The notes: generated by a model from the sequence alone, not told the origin. A stretch of 64,000 nucleotides of DNA from Streptomyces sp. NBC_01485 (GCF_036227125.1 NZ_CP109435.1:8866001-8930000); one strand, 5' to 3'; positions 7,937-17,364 are shown, counted from the stretch's first letter. Program-made: numbers and translations.

Positions 7937-9253
7937 ATGGGGAGCACGACCGGACCACGTGGACCCATCCGCCGGCTCGCCACCGGTGTCGTCGCGCTCC
8001 TAGCCGCCGCGAGCCTGGTCACGGCCTGCGGGTCGGGGGACGGCGGCTCGGACGGCGGGGGCGGTGGCAAGACGGCGGACGCCAAGGGCGCCGACGACGG
8101 CAGCACGCTGACGATGTGGACGCGCGCCGCGACCCGGCCGCAGAGCGAGGCACTGGTCAAGGCCTACAACGCGCACCACAAGAACAAGATCGAGCTGACC
8201 GTCGTCCCGACCGACGACTACCAGGCCAAGGTCGGCGCCGCCGCCGGGTCCAAGGACCTGCCCGACCTGTTCGCCTCCGACGTGGTGTTCGTGCCGAACT
8301 ACACCACCAGCGGGCTCTTCGCCGACCTCACCCAGCGCATCGACGCCCTGCCCTTCGCCGACAAGCTGGCCCAGTCGCACATCAAGGCCGGCACGTACGA
8401 GGGCAAGAAGTACGTCGTCCCGCACACCCTCGACCTGTCGGTGCTCTTCTACAACAAGGAGCTCTACCGGCGGGCGAAACTCGACCCCGCGAAGCCGCCC
8501 GCCACCCTGGCCGACTGGGACCGGCAGGCGCGGGCCGTGGACGCCCTGGGCGGCGGTGTCGACGGCACCTTCTTCGGCGGCAACTGCGGCGGCTGCGGCG
8601 TCTTCACCTGGTGGCCGTCCATCTGGGCCGGGGGCGCGGACGTGCTCAACCAGGAGGGAACCGAGGCCGAGCTCGACTCCGCCACCGCGAAGAAGGTCTA
8701 CGACACCTACCGGGGATGGGTGAAGGACGACATCGTCGCCCCCGGCGCCCGCGACGAGACGGGTACGACCTGGACCGGCGTCTTCCCGAAGGGCAAGGTC
8801 GGCGTCATGCCCATGCCGTCGACCACCCTGGGCCTGATGCCCAAGAACCTGGACCTCGGCGTCGCGCCCATCCCCGGACCCGACGGCGGCAAGTCCACCT
8901 TCGTCGGCGGCGACGCCATCGGCATCGCCGCGACCAGCAAGAAGGCCGACCAGGCCTGGAACTTCCTCGCCTGGACCCTGGGCGACGACGCCCAGGTGAA
9001 CGTGGTCGCCGCCCACAAGGACGTCGTGGCGCGCACCGACCTCGCGTCCAACAAGTACTCCGCCGCCGACCCGCGCCTGGTCATGATCAACCAGCTCGTG
9101 GCGGACGGCCGTACCCCGTACGCGCTGAAGTTCGGCCAGACCTTCAACGACCCCAACGGCCCCTGGCTGTCCCTGATGCGCGACGCCGTCTTCGGCGACG
9201 GGTCGTCCGTCGACAAGGACAACAAGGCCGTCACCGCCTCACTGGCCGACTGA
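7937..9253 (+). CDS. Sugar ABC transporter solute-binding lipoprotein
   Basis: 438 residues. The N-terminus has a basic stretch, a hydrophobic core and the lipobox LVTAC, so Cys near residue 32 should be acylated and the protein tethered outside the membrane. A Gly/Ser/Asp-rich linker follows. The body is a type-1 sugar-binding protein (family SBP_bac_1), with TMWTRAA near the first strand, PDLFASDVVFVP, and the GGDAIGIAATSKKADQAWNFL signature near residue 325. AGGGGA upstream supports the ATG. It heads an operon with two MalF/MalG-type permeases and two arabinosidase-like enzymes, so an arabino-oligosaccharide is the likely cargo (inference). Confidence 0.92.
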   Translation: MGSTTGPRGPIRRLATGVVALLAAASLVTACGSGDGGSDGGGGGKTADAKGADDGSTLTMWTRAATRPQSEALVKAYNAHHKNKIELTVVPTDDYQAKVGAAAGSKDLPDLFASDVVFVPNYTTSGLFADLTQRIDALPFADKLAQSHIKAGTYEGKKYVVPHTLDLSVLFYNKELYRRAKLDPAKPPATLADWDRQARAVDALGGGVDGTFFGGNCGGCGVFTWWPSIWAGGADVLNQEGTEAELDSATAKKVYDTYRGWVKDDIVAPGARDETGTTWTGVFPKGKVGVMPMPSTTLGLMPKNLDLGVAPIPGPDGGKSTFVGGDAIGIAATSKKADQAWNFLAWTLGDDAQVNVVAAHKDVVARTDLASNKYSAADPRLVMINQLVADGRTPYALKFGQTFNDPNGPWLSLMRDAVFGDGSSVDKDNKAVTASLAD

Positions 9254-9275
9254 ACGACAGGGCACGACGCGACGG

Positions 9276-9300
9276 CGGCACGGCACGGCACGGCACGGCA
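9276..9300 (+). repeat. Pentanucleotide microsatellite (CGGCA) x5
   Basis: Five perfect tandem copies of CGGCA lie in the 123-bp gap between the binding-protein gene and the first permease gene. It is not coding. It is one of several short tandem repeats in this locus; see also 9416-9438 (CGGACN units inside the permease N-terminus) and 12989-13083. Confidence 0.9.
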
Positions 9301-9376
9301 CGACGCGTCACGCCACGGAGCTGAACCGGACCGACCCCGGCACGACCCCTCCCACCGCACCCGGCAGAGGAGAGCC

Positions 9377-10357
9377 ATGCAGGTGAAGGCGCCCGACCGC
9401 GCGACCGCCGAGCACCGGACCCGGACGCGGACCCGGACTCCGGCAGTGCGCCAGGCCCGCCGCCCCCGTGGGTCCGTGCCCCGCTGGCGCTCCCGCACGG
9501 TGCAGGGCCTCGGGTACGCCGCCCCCACGGCCGTGTTCGTCGCCGTCTTCTTCCTGCTGCCCCTCCTCCTCGTCGGGCAGATGTCACTCAGCGACTGGCC
9601 GCTCCTCGCGGGCGACAAGGGCGCCAACGCCCCCGAGAACTACACCGACGTCACCGACAGCCCCCTGTTCTGGCCCGCCGTCCGCTTCACGCTCCTCTAC
9701 ACCGTGATCGTCACGGTCGTCCTCCTGGGCCTCGCGCTCCTCCTGGCCCTGCTCGTGCAGGAGTCCCGCCCCGGCGCCGGTTTCTTCCGTACGGTCTACT
9801 TCCTGCCCGGAGCCCTGGGCCTGGCCTCCGCCTCCCTCCTCTTCTGGGGCCTGTACAGCCCCACCACCGGCCCGCTCAGCAGCGCCCTGGAGAAACTCGG
9901 CCTGGTCGACGACCCGGTGTCCTTCCTCGGCACACCGAACTCCGCGCTGCTGTCGACGGTGTTCCTCGTCGTGTGGAAGTTCGCCGGTTTCTACATGCTG
10001 ATCCTGCTCGTCGGCCTCCAGCGCATCCCGCACGAGGTGTACGAGGCGGCACGGATGGACGGCGCGAGCCGCGGCCAGATCTTCCGCTCCATCACCCTCC
10101 CGCTGCTGCGTCCGTCCCTCGCCCTGTCCCTCCTCCTCTGCGTCACCGGATCGCTGCTCGCCTTCGACCAGTTCTTCGTCCTCACCAAGGGCGGACCGGA
10201 CAACAGCACCGTCACCGTCGTGCAGTTGATCTACCGCGAGGCGTTCCAGCGGCTGAACCTCGGCACCGCGGCAGCCCTGTCGATCGTCGTGCTGGCCGCG
10301 TTGCTCCTGCTCAACGCCGCGCAGTTCCGCGGTCTGCGCCGCGCCGACGAGTCCTGA
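9377..10357 (+). CDS. Sugar ABC transporter permease (MalF-type)
   Basis: 326 residues with a long basic N-terminal tail that includes an RTRTRTRT stretch, then about six transmembrane segments. The cytoplasmic EAA loop reads YEAARMDGASRGQIFRSITLP (about residues 218-238), which docks the ATPase. GGPDNSTVTVVQLIY follows, as usual for carbohydrate permeases of the CUT1 class. It forms the importer channel with the next gene. No ATPase is encoded nearby; Streptomyces CUT1 systems commonly share the MsiK ATPase encoded elsewhere, which is the likely solution here. Confidence 0.93.
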   Translation: MQVKAPDRATAEHRTRTRTRTPAVRQARRPRGSVPRWRSRTVQGLGYAAPTAVFVAVFFLLPLLLVGQMSLSDWPLLAGDKGANAPENYTDVTDSPLFWPAVRFTLLYTVIVTVVLLGLALLLALLVQESRPGAGFFRTVYFLPGALGLASASLLFWGLYSPTTGPLSSALEKLGLVDDPVSFLGTPNSALLSTVFLVVWKFAGFYMLILLVGLQRIPHEVYEAARMDGASRGQIFRSITLPLLRPSLALSLLLCVTGSLLAFDQFFVLTKGGPDNSTVTVVQLIYREAFQRLNLGTAAALSIVVLAALLLLNAAQFRGLRRADES

Positions 10358-10398
10358 CCCGCTCGCGAAACACGACCCGCTCGCGAAAGGAGACACCG

Positions 10399-11220
10399 GT
10401 GCTCACCCGAGCCCTCGGCCGGACGCCCTACTACGTCGTCGCCGGCGGACTGGCCGTCATCTTCCTCTTCCCCCTGCTGTGGAACGCCTGGGCCTCGGTC
10501 AGCGCACAACCGGGCACGGCGCAGGAGTCCGGCTACGGCCTGGGCAACTACCGCACGCTGCTCGACTACGACGCCGGCCTGTGGCGCTACCTCGGCAACA
10601 GCACCGTCGTCGCCGCGCTCACCGTCGCGCTGACCCTCGGAGTCTCCCTGCTCGGCGGCTACGCCTTCGCCCGCTTCGACTTCCCCGGCAAGAACCTGCT
10701 GTTCCTGCTGACGCTGGCCATCCTCATGGTCCCGTACGCCACCCTCCTCATCCCGCTCTACGTGCTGCTCGGCCGGCTCCATCTGCAGAACTCGCTGCTG
10801 GGGCTGAGCCTGGTGCTGGCGATGTTCCAACTGCCGTTCGCCACCTTCATGATGCGGATCTCCTTCGAGTCGGTGCCGCGCGAACTGGAGGAGTCGGCGC
10901 TCGTCGACGGGTGCGGGACGGCGGGCGCGCTGCGCCGGATCCTCCTTCCGGCGGTGCGGCCGGGGCTGATCACCGTGGGGCTCTTCGCGTTCCTCGCCGC
11001 CTGGAACGACTTCATCGCGCCGCTGATCCTCATCTCCGACAGCGAGAAGGCGCCTCTGCCGCTGGCCGTCGCGAACCTGCGGCAGCAGAGCATGGGCGCC
11101 GTCGACTACGGCGCCACCGAGGCCGGGGTGGTGGTCCTCGCCGTGCCCTGCCTCCTGCTCTTCCTGCTGCTGCAACGGCACTACGTGCGGGGCTTCATGG
11201 CGGGCGCGCTCAAGGGCTGA
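10399..11220 (+). CDS. Sugar ABC transporter permease (MalG-type)
   Basis: 273 residues, about six transmembrane segments. The EAA loop reads ELEESALVDGCGTAGALRRI (about residues 164-183), and the ending HYVRGFMAGALKG is the usual MalG C-terminus. The start is a GTG at 10399 with AAAGGAGA five bases ahead; longer in-frame starts reach back into the previous permease and are unlikely. It partners the MalF-type permease 41 bp upstream. The glycosidase gene that follows after 73 bp is probably in the same transcript. Confidence 0.93.
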   Translation: MLTRALGRTPYYVVAGGLAVIFLFPLLWNAWASVSAQPGTAQESGYGLGNYRTLLDYDAGLWRYLGNSTVVAALTVALTLGVSLLGGYAFARFDFPGKNLLFLLTLAILMVPYATLLIPLYVLLGRLHLQNSLLGLSLVLAMFQLPFATFMMRISFESVPRELEESALVDGCGTAGALRRILLPAVRPGLITVGLFAFLAAWNDFIAPLILISDSEKAPLPLAVANLRQQSMGAVDYGATEAGVVVLAVPCLLLFLLLQRHYVRGFMAGALKG

Positions 11221-11293
11221 AGCAGCAACGTCATCACCTTCGACAAGAGCAACCTGACGGAAAACCGAGAGGACGAACCGAAGGCATGAACTG

Positions 11294-13354
11294 GTGAGGG
11301 AGAACATGACGCGGTCATCCGTCCTGCCGGTGGCGCCGACCCGGGGACGGCTGCGGCCGCTCGGTCTCGACGAGGTCCGCATCACCGGAGGCTTCTGGGC
11401 CCGGCGCCGACAGGTCAACGCGACCGCGACACTCGACCACTGCCGCGACTGGATGGAACGCGTCGGCTGGATCGGCAACTTCCGGGCCGCGGCGCAGGGC
11501 CGGATCCACCGGGACCGGCGGGGCCGCGAGTTCGCCGACTCCGACGTCTACAAGCTGCTCGAAGCGATGGCCTGGGAGGCCGGCGACCGCACCGGCACCG
11601 CCCTCGACGCGCAGATCGCCGCACTCACCGAGACCATCGCCCCCGCCCAGGAACCCGACGGCTACCTCAACACCGCCTTCGGCCGCCCCGGCCAGCAGCC
11701 CCGCTACAGCGACCTCGAATGGGGCCACGAGCTGTACTGCTACGGGCACTTGATCCAGGCGGGCGTGGCCCAGACCCGTGCCCGGGGCGAGGGCGAGCTG
11801 GCGAAGATCGCCCGGCGGGCCGCCGACCACGTGTGCGCCGCCTTCGGCCCCGGCGGCATCGAACGCGTCTGCGGCCACCCGGAGATCGAGACGGCTCTGG
11901 TCGAACTGGCCAGGGCGACGGGGGAGCAGCGCTACCTCGACCAGGCCGCGCTGTTCGTCGACCGGCGCGGCCACGGCACCCTCGCCGACCCCGAGTTCGG
12001 CCGCGCCTACTACCAGGACGACCTGCCCGTCCGACAGGCCACGGTGCTGCGCGGCCACGCCGTCCGCGCCCTCTACCTCGCGGCCGGCGCCGTCGACGTG
12101 GCCGTGGAGACCGGCGACGACGAACTGCTCGCCGCGGTCGTACGGCAGTGGGAGACGACGGTCGCCCGCCGCACCTATCTGACCGGCGGCATGGGCTCGC
12201 ACCACCGGGACGAGTCCTTCGGCGACGACTTCGTCCTGCCGCCGGACCGCGCCTACTCGGAGACCTGCGCCGGCGTCGCCTCCGTGATGCTGAGCTGGCG
12301 GCTGCTGCTCGCCACCGGCGAGCCGCGCTTCGCCGACCTCGCCGAGCGGACCCTGTTCAACGTCGTCGCGACCTCGCCGTCCGACGACGGCCGGGCCTTC
12401 TTCTACGCCAACACCCTGCACCGGCGCCGCCGCGGCACCGTGCCGCCCGTGGACACCGACAGCCCGCGCGCCGAGTCGAGCCTGCGCGCCCCCTGGTTCG
12501 CGGTGTCCTGCTGCCCGACCAACGTCGCCCGCACCCTGGCCCTGCTTCCCGCGTACCTGGCGACGGCGGACGACCACGGCATCCAACTGCACCAGTACGC
12601 CGACGCGGAGATCACCAGCTCCGGCATCGCCCTGCGGGTGCGGACCGACTACCCGTCGGACGGAAGCGTGACCGTGCGCGTCGACCAGTCGCCCTCGGAC
12701 CACCCGTGGACCCTGTCGCTGCGCGTCCCCGCCTGGACCGAGGGCGCCACGGCCCGGCTGGCCGACCCGGACGGCGTACGCCGCGCCGTCGCCCCGGGCA
12801 CGGCCACGATCACCCGCCTCTTCCGCCCCGGTGACGAGATACGCCTCGAACTGCCCATGGCACCGCGCTGGATCGTGCCCGACCCGCGCATCGACGCCGT
12901 ACGCGGCACCCTCGCCGTCCAGCGCGGCCCGCTCGTGTACTGCGCCGAGTCCGTGGACCTGCCGGACGGACAGGACACCAAAACGCACACCGACACCGGC
13001 ACCGACACCGGCACCGGCACCGGCACCGGCACCGGCACCGACACCGACACCGACACCGACGTCGACGTCGACGTCGACGTCGTGCGAGTGGATCCGTCCG
13101 TCGAGCCGCAGGACGGGCCGGACGGCACCGTCGTGGTCCCCGGCGAACTCGCCGCCGTACAGGGCGAATCGCCCGCAGCCTCATGGCCGTACCAGCCGCT
13201 CGACCAGTCCCCCGAGGCCACCGCCGAGCCCACGGGCATCGTCCTCGTCCCGTACCACTCCTGGGCGAACCGTGGCCCCTCGACGATGCGCGTATGGCTG
13301 CCGACGACGACCCAACCGCCCACCGAGCAAAGGCCACCATCACCGCAACCGTGA
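11294..13354 (+). CDS. DUF1680 / GH127-type beta-L-arabinofuranosidase, cytoplasmic
   Basis: 686 residues, no signal peptide, so it acts inside the cell on imported sugars. An (alpha/alpha)6 barrel (about 20-440) is followed by beta-sandwich domains. The residues that hold zinc and the nucleophilic thiol in GH127 HypBA1 are visible: YSETCAGVA gives Glu323 and Cys325, and VSCCPTN gives Cys406 and Cys407. This Cys-based retaining mechanism is known for the family. It follows the importer genes directly. The start may instead be ATG 11306, four codons in. Oddly, codons for about residues 566-597 are a hexanucleotide microsatellite giving TDTGTGTGTDTD-VDVDVD in a loop of the C-terminal half. Confidence 0.9.
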   Translation: MRENMTRSSVLPVAPTRGRLRPLGLDEVRITGGFWARRRQVNATATLDHCRDWMERVGWIGNFRAAAQGRIHRDRRGREFADSDVYKLLEAMAWEAGDRTGTALDAQIAALTETIAPAQEPDGYLNTAFGRPGQQPRYSDLEWGHELYCYGHLIQAGVAQTRARGEGELAKIARRAADHVCAAFGPGGIERVCGHPEIETALVELARATGEQRYLDQAALFVDRRGHGTLADPEFGRAYYQDDLPVRQATVLRGHAVRALYLAAGAVDVAVETGDDELLAAVVRQWETTVARRTYLTGGMGSHHRDESFGDDFVLPPDRAYSETCAGVASVMLSWRLLLATGEPRFADLAERTLFNVVATSPSDDGRAFFYANTLHRRRRGTVPPVDTDSPRAESSLRAPWFAVSCCPTNVARTLALLPAYLATADDHGIQLHQYADAEITSSGIALRVRTDYPSDGSVTVRVDQSPSDHPWTLSLRVPAWTEGATARLADPDGVRRAVAPGTATITRLFRPGDEIRLELPMAPRWIVPDPRIDAVRGTLAVQRGPLVYCAESVDLPDGQDTKTHTDTGTDTGTGTGTGTGTDTDTDTDVDVDVDVVRVDPSVEPQDGPDGTVVVPGELAAVQGESPAASWPYQPLDQSPEATAEPTGIVLVPYHSWANRGPSTMRVWLPTTTQPPTEQRPPSPQP
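12989..13083 (+). repeat. In-frame hexanucleotide microsatellite inside the GH127 gene
   Basis: About 70 bp of alternating ACCGGC/ACCGAC units are followed by four GACGTC units. Together they encode a Thr-Gly/Thr-Asp tract and then a Val-Asp tract. The period is a multiple of three, so slippage changes linker length without breaking the frame. The tract sits between two conserved parts of the enzyme (VDLPDGQD and VRVDPSVEP), so it looks like an expansion in a surface loop. Confidence 0.92.
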
Positions 13355-13381
13355 CCGCCCCCCCATGATCGGAGTCCGAGC

Positions 13382-15541
13382 ATGTCCCAACCCCCCACTC
13401 GCCGCCGTCTGTTGAGGCTGGCCGCCGGGACCGGGGCCGCCGTCCCGTTCCTGCACGCCGCCCCGGCACAGGCCCGTGCCGCCTCCGTCGCCACCTCGGC
13501 ACCCCTCGCGCCCGCGGCGGCTTCCGCGGCCGTCCCGCCGACGTGGGTGGTGCAGCCCTTCTCACTCGGCCAAGTGACCCTCGGCGACGGTGTCTTCCGT
13601 CGTAAGCGTGACCTGATGCTGGAGTACGCCAGGGCCTATCCCGCCGACCGGATCCTGGCCGTGTTCCGGGCCAACGCCGGCCTCGACACGCGTGGTGCCC
13701 GGCCGCCGGGCGGCTGGGAGACCTCCGACGGCAACCTGCGCGGTCACTACGGCGGTCACTTCCTCACCCTCGTCTCCCAGGCGTACGCCGACACGCGTGA
13801 GGCGGCGCTGAAGACCAAGCTCGACTACCTGGTGGCCGCGCTCGGCGAGTGCCAGCAGGCGCTGGCCGCGCACGGCTCGCCGAGACCGAGCCACCCCGGC
13901 TACCTGGCGGCGTACCCGGAGACGCAGTTCATCCTGCTGGAGAGCTACACGACCTACCCCACCATCTGGGCGCCCTACTACACCTGCCACAAGATCATGC
14001 GGGGTCTCCTGGACGCGTACACCCTGGCCGGGAACACTCAGGCGCTCGCCATCGCCTCGACGATGGGCGACTGGGTGCACAGCCGTCTCGGCCGGTTGCC
14101 GAAGGCGCAGTTGGAGCGCATGTGGTCGATCTACATCGCCGGTGAGTACGGCGGGATGAACGAGGTGCTGGCGGACCTGTACGCGCTCACCGGACGCGCG
14201 GAGCACCTCGCCGCCGCCCGCTGTTTCGACAACACCGCGCTGCTGGACGCCTGCGCCGACGACCGGGACATCCTGGAGGGCAGGCACGCCAACCAGCACA
14301 TCCCCCAATTCACGGGCTACGTGCGGCTGTTCGACCACACGGGGGAGGAGGAGTACGCGGCGGCGGCCCGCAACTTCTGGGGCATGGTCGCCGGCCCCCG
14401 GACGTACAGCCTGGGCGGCACCGGCCAGGGCGAGATGTTCCGGGCCCGGGGCGCCATCGCGGCCACCCTGGGCGACAACAACGCCGAGACCTGCGCCACG
14501 TACAACATGCTCAAACTGAGCCGGCAGTTGTTCTTCCACGAGCCGGACCCCGGCTACATGGACTACTACGAGCGGGGCCTGACGAACCACATCCTGGCCT
14601 CCCGCCGGGACGCCTCCAGCGTGGACAGCCCGGAGGTCACCTACTTCGTCGGCATGGGTCCGGGGGTGGTGCGCGAGTACGACAACACCGGCACCTGCTG
14701 CGGCGGCACGGGCACGGAGAACCACACCAAGTACCAGGACTCGGTCTACTTCCGCTCCGCCGCCGGCGACGCCCTGTACGTCAACCTCTACCTCGCCTCC
14801 ACCCTGCGGTGGCCGGAGCGCGGGCTCGTCGTCGAGCAGACGAGCGCCTACCCGGCCGAGGGCGTCCGCACCCTGACGTTCCGGGAGGGCGGCGGCGCGC
14901 TCGACCTGAAGCTGCGGGTTCCGTCCTGGGCCACGGCGGGGTTCACCGTCACCGTCAACGGGGTCCGGCAGACGGTCCAGGCGGTGCCCGGCAGCTACCT
15001 CACCCTCAGCAGAACCTGGCAGCGCGGCGACCGGGTCACGGTCTCCGCCCCCTACCGCCTGCGCATCGAACGGGCCCTGGACGACACGGCCGTCCAGTCC
15101 CTGTTCTACGGGCCGGTGCTGCTGGTGGCGCGGAGCCAGGCGACCGGCTTCCGGCAGTTCTCCTTCTACAAGGACTTCACGCTGCGCGGCGACCTGGCCG
15201 ACGCGGTCCGCCCCGAAGGCCGCCCCCTGCACTTCACCACGCACGGCCTGACCCTGGCCCCGTTCCACCTCGCGGACGACACCCGCTACCACGCCTACTT
15301 CAGGCGCGCGGAGCCGGTCGTCGTGTTCGGTACGACCGACTCGGGCGTACCGAACCGTGCCCGCGGCGACGGCCTGACCTTCCTCGACGTCCTCTGGGAG
15401 CAGGCGCCGTTCACGACCTCGGCCCGCTTCGTGGCGGCGGTGCGCGTCCTCGCCGACACCTGGCTCTCCGGGGGCCTGTTCACGCAGGCCGAACGGGACC
15501 GCGTGGTCGCGGCGGCGGTCGGCGCGAACCTGCGGCGCTGA
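13382..15541 (+). CDS. DUF1680 beta-L-arabinofuranosidase-type enzyme (GH127/GH146-like), Tat-exported
   Basis: 719 residues. The N-terminus has a twin-arginine motif (TRRRLLRLAAG) and an AQARA cleavage region, so it is probably folded with its metal in the cytoplasm and exported by Tat. The catalytic set is complete: NAETCATYN gives Glu369 and Cys371, and GTCCGGTGTENH gives Cys439 and Cys440, equivalent to the zinc-thiolate site of GH127/GH146 enzymes. QFILLESYTTYPTIWAPYYT near residue 190 is also characteristic. It is more like the GH146 side of DUF1680 than its intracellular neighbour. Together they suggest sequential outside-then-inside removal of beta-L-arabinofuranose, for example from hydroxyproline-rich plant glycoproteins (inference). 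Confidence 0.88.
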   Translation: MSQPPTRRRLLRLAAGTGAAVPFLHAAPAQARAASVATSAPLAPAAASAAVPPTWVVQPFSLGQVTLGDGVFRRKRDLMLEYARAYPADRILAVFRANAGLDTRGARPPGGWETSDGNLRGHYGGHFLTLVSQAYADTREAALKTKLDYLVAALGECQQALAAHGSPRPSHPGYLAAYPETQFILLESYTTYPTIWAPYYTCHKIMRGLLDAYTLAGNTQALAIASTMGDWVHSRLGRLPKAQLERMWSIYIAGEYGGMNEVLADLYALTGRAEHLAAARCFDNTALLDACADDRDILEGRHANQHIPQFTGYVRLFDHTGEEEYAAAARNFWGMVAGPRTYSLGGTGQGEMFRARGAIAATLGDNNAETCATYNMLKLSRQLFFHEPDPGYMDYYERGLTNHILASRRDASSVDSPEVTYFVGMGPGVVREYDNTGTCCGGTGTENHTKYQDSVYFRSAAGDALYVNLYLASTLRWPERGLVVEQTSAYPAEGVRTLTFREGGGALDLKLRVPSWATAGFTVTVNGVRQTVQAVPGSYLTLSRTWQRGDRVTVSAPYRLRIERALDDTAVQSLFYGPVLLVARSQATGFRQFSFYKDFTLRGDLADAVRPEGRPLHFTTHGLTLAPFHLADDTRYHAYFRRAEPVVVFGTTDSGVPNRARGDGLTFLDVLWEQAPFTTSARFVAAVRVLADTWLSGGLFTQAERDRVVAAAVGANLRR

Positions 15542-15645
15542 TCCCGGGAGACGCACGTCACACCCGCCCGGCTCGCCGGCCCGTCACATCCCGCCGACGC
15601 CTTCCGTCAGTGCTGTGTAAGCGTCGACACGGCAAGGAGATCACC

Positions 15646-16119
15646 ATGGACGCGCGTCTCAACCTCTACGGCAGCCCCCTCGGCGTCACCCTCGTGAAGT
15701 ACTTCGGCTCGGCGGGCAAGGCCGTCGCGGACTCGGCGCTGCCGCCCGCGACCCGGGATCTGGTGCTGCTGCGGGCGAGCCAGATCAACGGCTGCGGCTT
15801 CTGCACCGACATGCACACCAAGGACGCCGCACACGCGGGGGAGACCTCGGTGCGCCTCAACCTGGTCGCGGCCTGGCGCGAGGCCACCGTGTTCACCGAC
15901 GCCGAGCGGGCCGCCCTGGAGCTGACGGAACAGGGCACCCGCATCGCCGACGCGGCCGGCGGCGTCCCCGACGAGGTCTGGGCGAACGCCGCCAAGCACT
16001 ACGACGACGAGCAGCTCACCGCCCTCGTGGCACTCATCGCGATCATCAACGCCTACAACCGCCTGAACGTCATCGTCCGGCAGCCCGCCGGCGACTACCG
16101 GCCCGGCCAGTTCGCCTGA
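15646..16119 (+). CDS. Carboxymuconolactone decarboxylase / AhpD-like peroxidase-family protein
   Basis: 157 residues, all-alpha CMD fold. The redox motif NGCGFCTDMHTKDA (CxxC near residues 46-49, His six residues on) is that of AhpD-like alkylhydroperoxidases, which reduce peroxides using the cysteine pair. NAYNRLNVIVRQPAGDYRPG ends the protein as in many CMD proteins of actinomycetes. The ATG at 15646 has a strong ribosome site (AAGGAGA at 15634-15640), so longer in-frame starts are rejected. It is monocistronic or the last gene of the sugar operon. Its physiological partner is not visible. Confidence 0.88.
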   Translation: MDARLNLYGSPLGVTLVKYFGSAGKAVADSALPPATRDLVLLRASQINGCGFCTDMHTKDAAHAGETSVRLNLVAAWREATVFTDAERAALELTEQGTRIADAAGGVPDEVWANAAKHYDDEQLTALVALIAIINAYNRLNVIVRQPAGDYRPGQFA

Positions 16120-16257
16120 GGCCTCGACTTCACGCGACGTGTACGCGAACCCGTGCGAACTTTAGGATTCAAGCGCTAGGCTCGTCGCCAGTTCGAGTGG
16201 TCGAGGAAGCCCACACGCCGCGCCGCTCGGCATCCCCCACATGTACAGGAGACGCGC

Positions 16258-17364
16258 GTGCGCGACGGCGACGTAGTGGTGATCGGCGGAGGCTATGCGG
16301 GCGTCCGGCTGGCCAAACGACTGGACGAGGCGGCGCGGGTCACGCTGGTGGACCGCAAGGAGGTCTTCTTCCACCGCGTAGCCTCCCTCCGCGCCGGCGT
16401 GCGCCCGGACTGGTCGGTCACCCCCTTCATCCCGTACGACCGACTGCTGCGCGACGGCCGGGTGGTCGTGGGCAAGGCGGTCCGCATCGACACCACCGCA
16501 CGGCAGGTCGTCCTCGCGACGGGGGAGCGACTCCCCTACGACGTGGTGGTGATCGCCACCGGCGCCGACTACCCCGAACCGGCACGCTTCGCCGGCACCA
16601 CCACCGAAGAGACGATCAAGTCGTTAGCCGGTCACCAGAGCCGGGTCGCCGCCGCCGAGCACGTCCTCGTCGTCGGCGGCGGTCCCTCCGGCGTCGAGCT
16701 CAGCGCGGAGATACGCCTCGCCCGGCCGGACGCCCGCGTCACCCTCGCCCACGCGGGGAAGGCGCTGCTGCACTCCACCGGCAGCGAGCGGGCCGGGCGC
16801 AAGGCGCTGGCCTGGCTGGAGGCCCACGACGTCGACGTCCGACTTGACACGTTCATGACACCCGGTAACGACTTCGACACCTACCGCGACGCACGCGGCA
16901 ACGTCATCGAGGCGGACCTGTCCTTCTGGGCGACGGGCACCACGCCCAACACGCTCTGGCTGCGCCTGGCCGGACACGGCGACTGGCTGAACGCCGCCGG
17001 GCACGTCAGGGTCGACCGGCGGCTCAGGGTCGGCGGGCGGCCGGACGTGTTCGCGGTCGGCGACGTGAACGACGCCACCGAACTCAAGATCACCCCCACC
17101 GCACTCGCCCAGGCCGACCTCGCCGCCCACAACATCCGCCTCCGGCTGCAGAATCCCGGCAGGCATCGCAAGGAGCCCCTCCTCTACCGGCCGACCCAGC
17201 GCACCCCGGTCATCGTGCCCTTCGGCTCGGCCGACGGACTGACCGTGCTGCCCGTGCCGGGCGGCGAGAGCGCCGTGCTCGGCGGCCGCACCACGGCCTT
17301 GGCCAAGGCGAAGACCCTGATGACGCCGTACATGAGACGCCAACTCGGTTACACCGCAACCTGA
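16258..17364 (+). CDS. FAD-dependent pyridine nucleotide-disulphide oxidoreductase (NDH-2/AIF-like)
   Basis: 368 residues. The FAD-binding GxGxxG is VVIGGGYAGVRLAKRL at the N-terminus, and a second dinucleotide fold VLVVGGGPSGVELSAEI (about residues 137-153) binds NAD(P)H. DVFAVGDVND near residue 265 is the usual C-terminal FAD contact. No redox CxxC is present, which fits NADH:quinone-type or AIF-like reductases. A GTG start follows AGGAGA at 16247-16252. There is a TTA codon at 16624-16626, which suggests bldA-dependent, developmentally timed translation. The electron acceptor is unknown. Confidence 0.87.
   Translation: MRDGDVVVIGGGYAGVRLAKRLDEAARVTLVDRKEVFFHRVASLRAGVRPDWSVTPFIPYDRLLRDGRVVVGKAVRIDTTARQVVLATGERLPYDVVVIATGADYPEPARFAGTTTEETIKSLAGHQSRVAAAEHVLVVGGGPSGVELSAEIRLARPDARVTLAHAGKALLHSTGSERAGRKALAWLEAHDVDVRLDTFMTPGNDFDTYRDARGNVIEADLSFWATGTTPNTLWLRLAGHGDWLNAAGHVRVDRRLRVGGRPDVFAVGDVNDATELKITPTALAQADLAAHNIRLRLQNPGRHRKEPLLYRPTQRTPVIVPFGSADGLTVLPVPGGESAVLGGRTTALAKAKTLMTPYMRRQLGYTAT

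Noticed and set aside
9276..9300. CGGCA x5 as an iteron-type origin element
   Set aside because: It is a simple microsatellite with no replication gene or DnaA boxes nearby.
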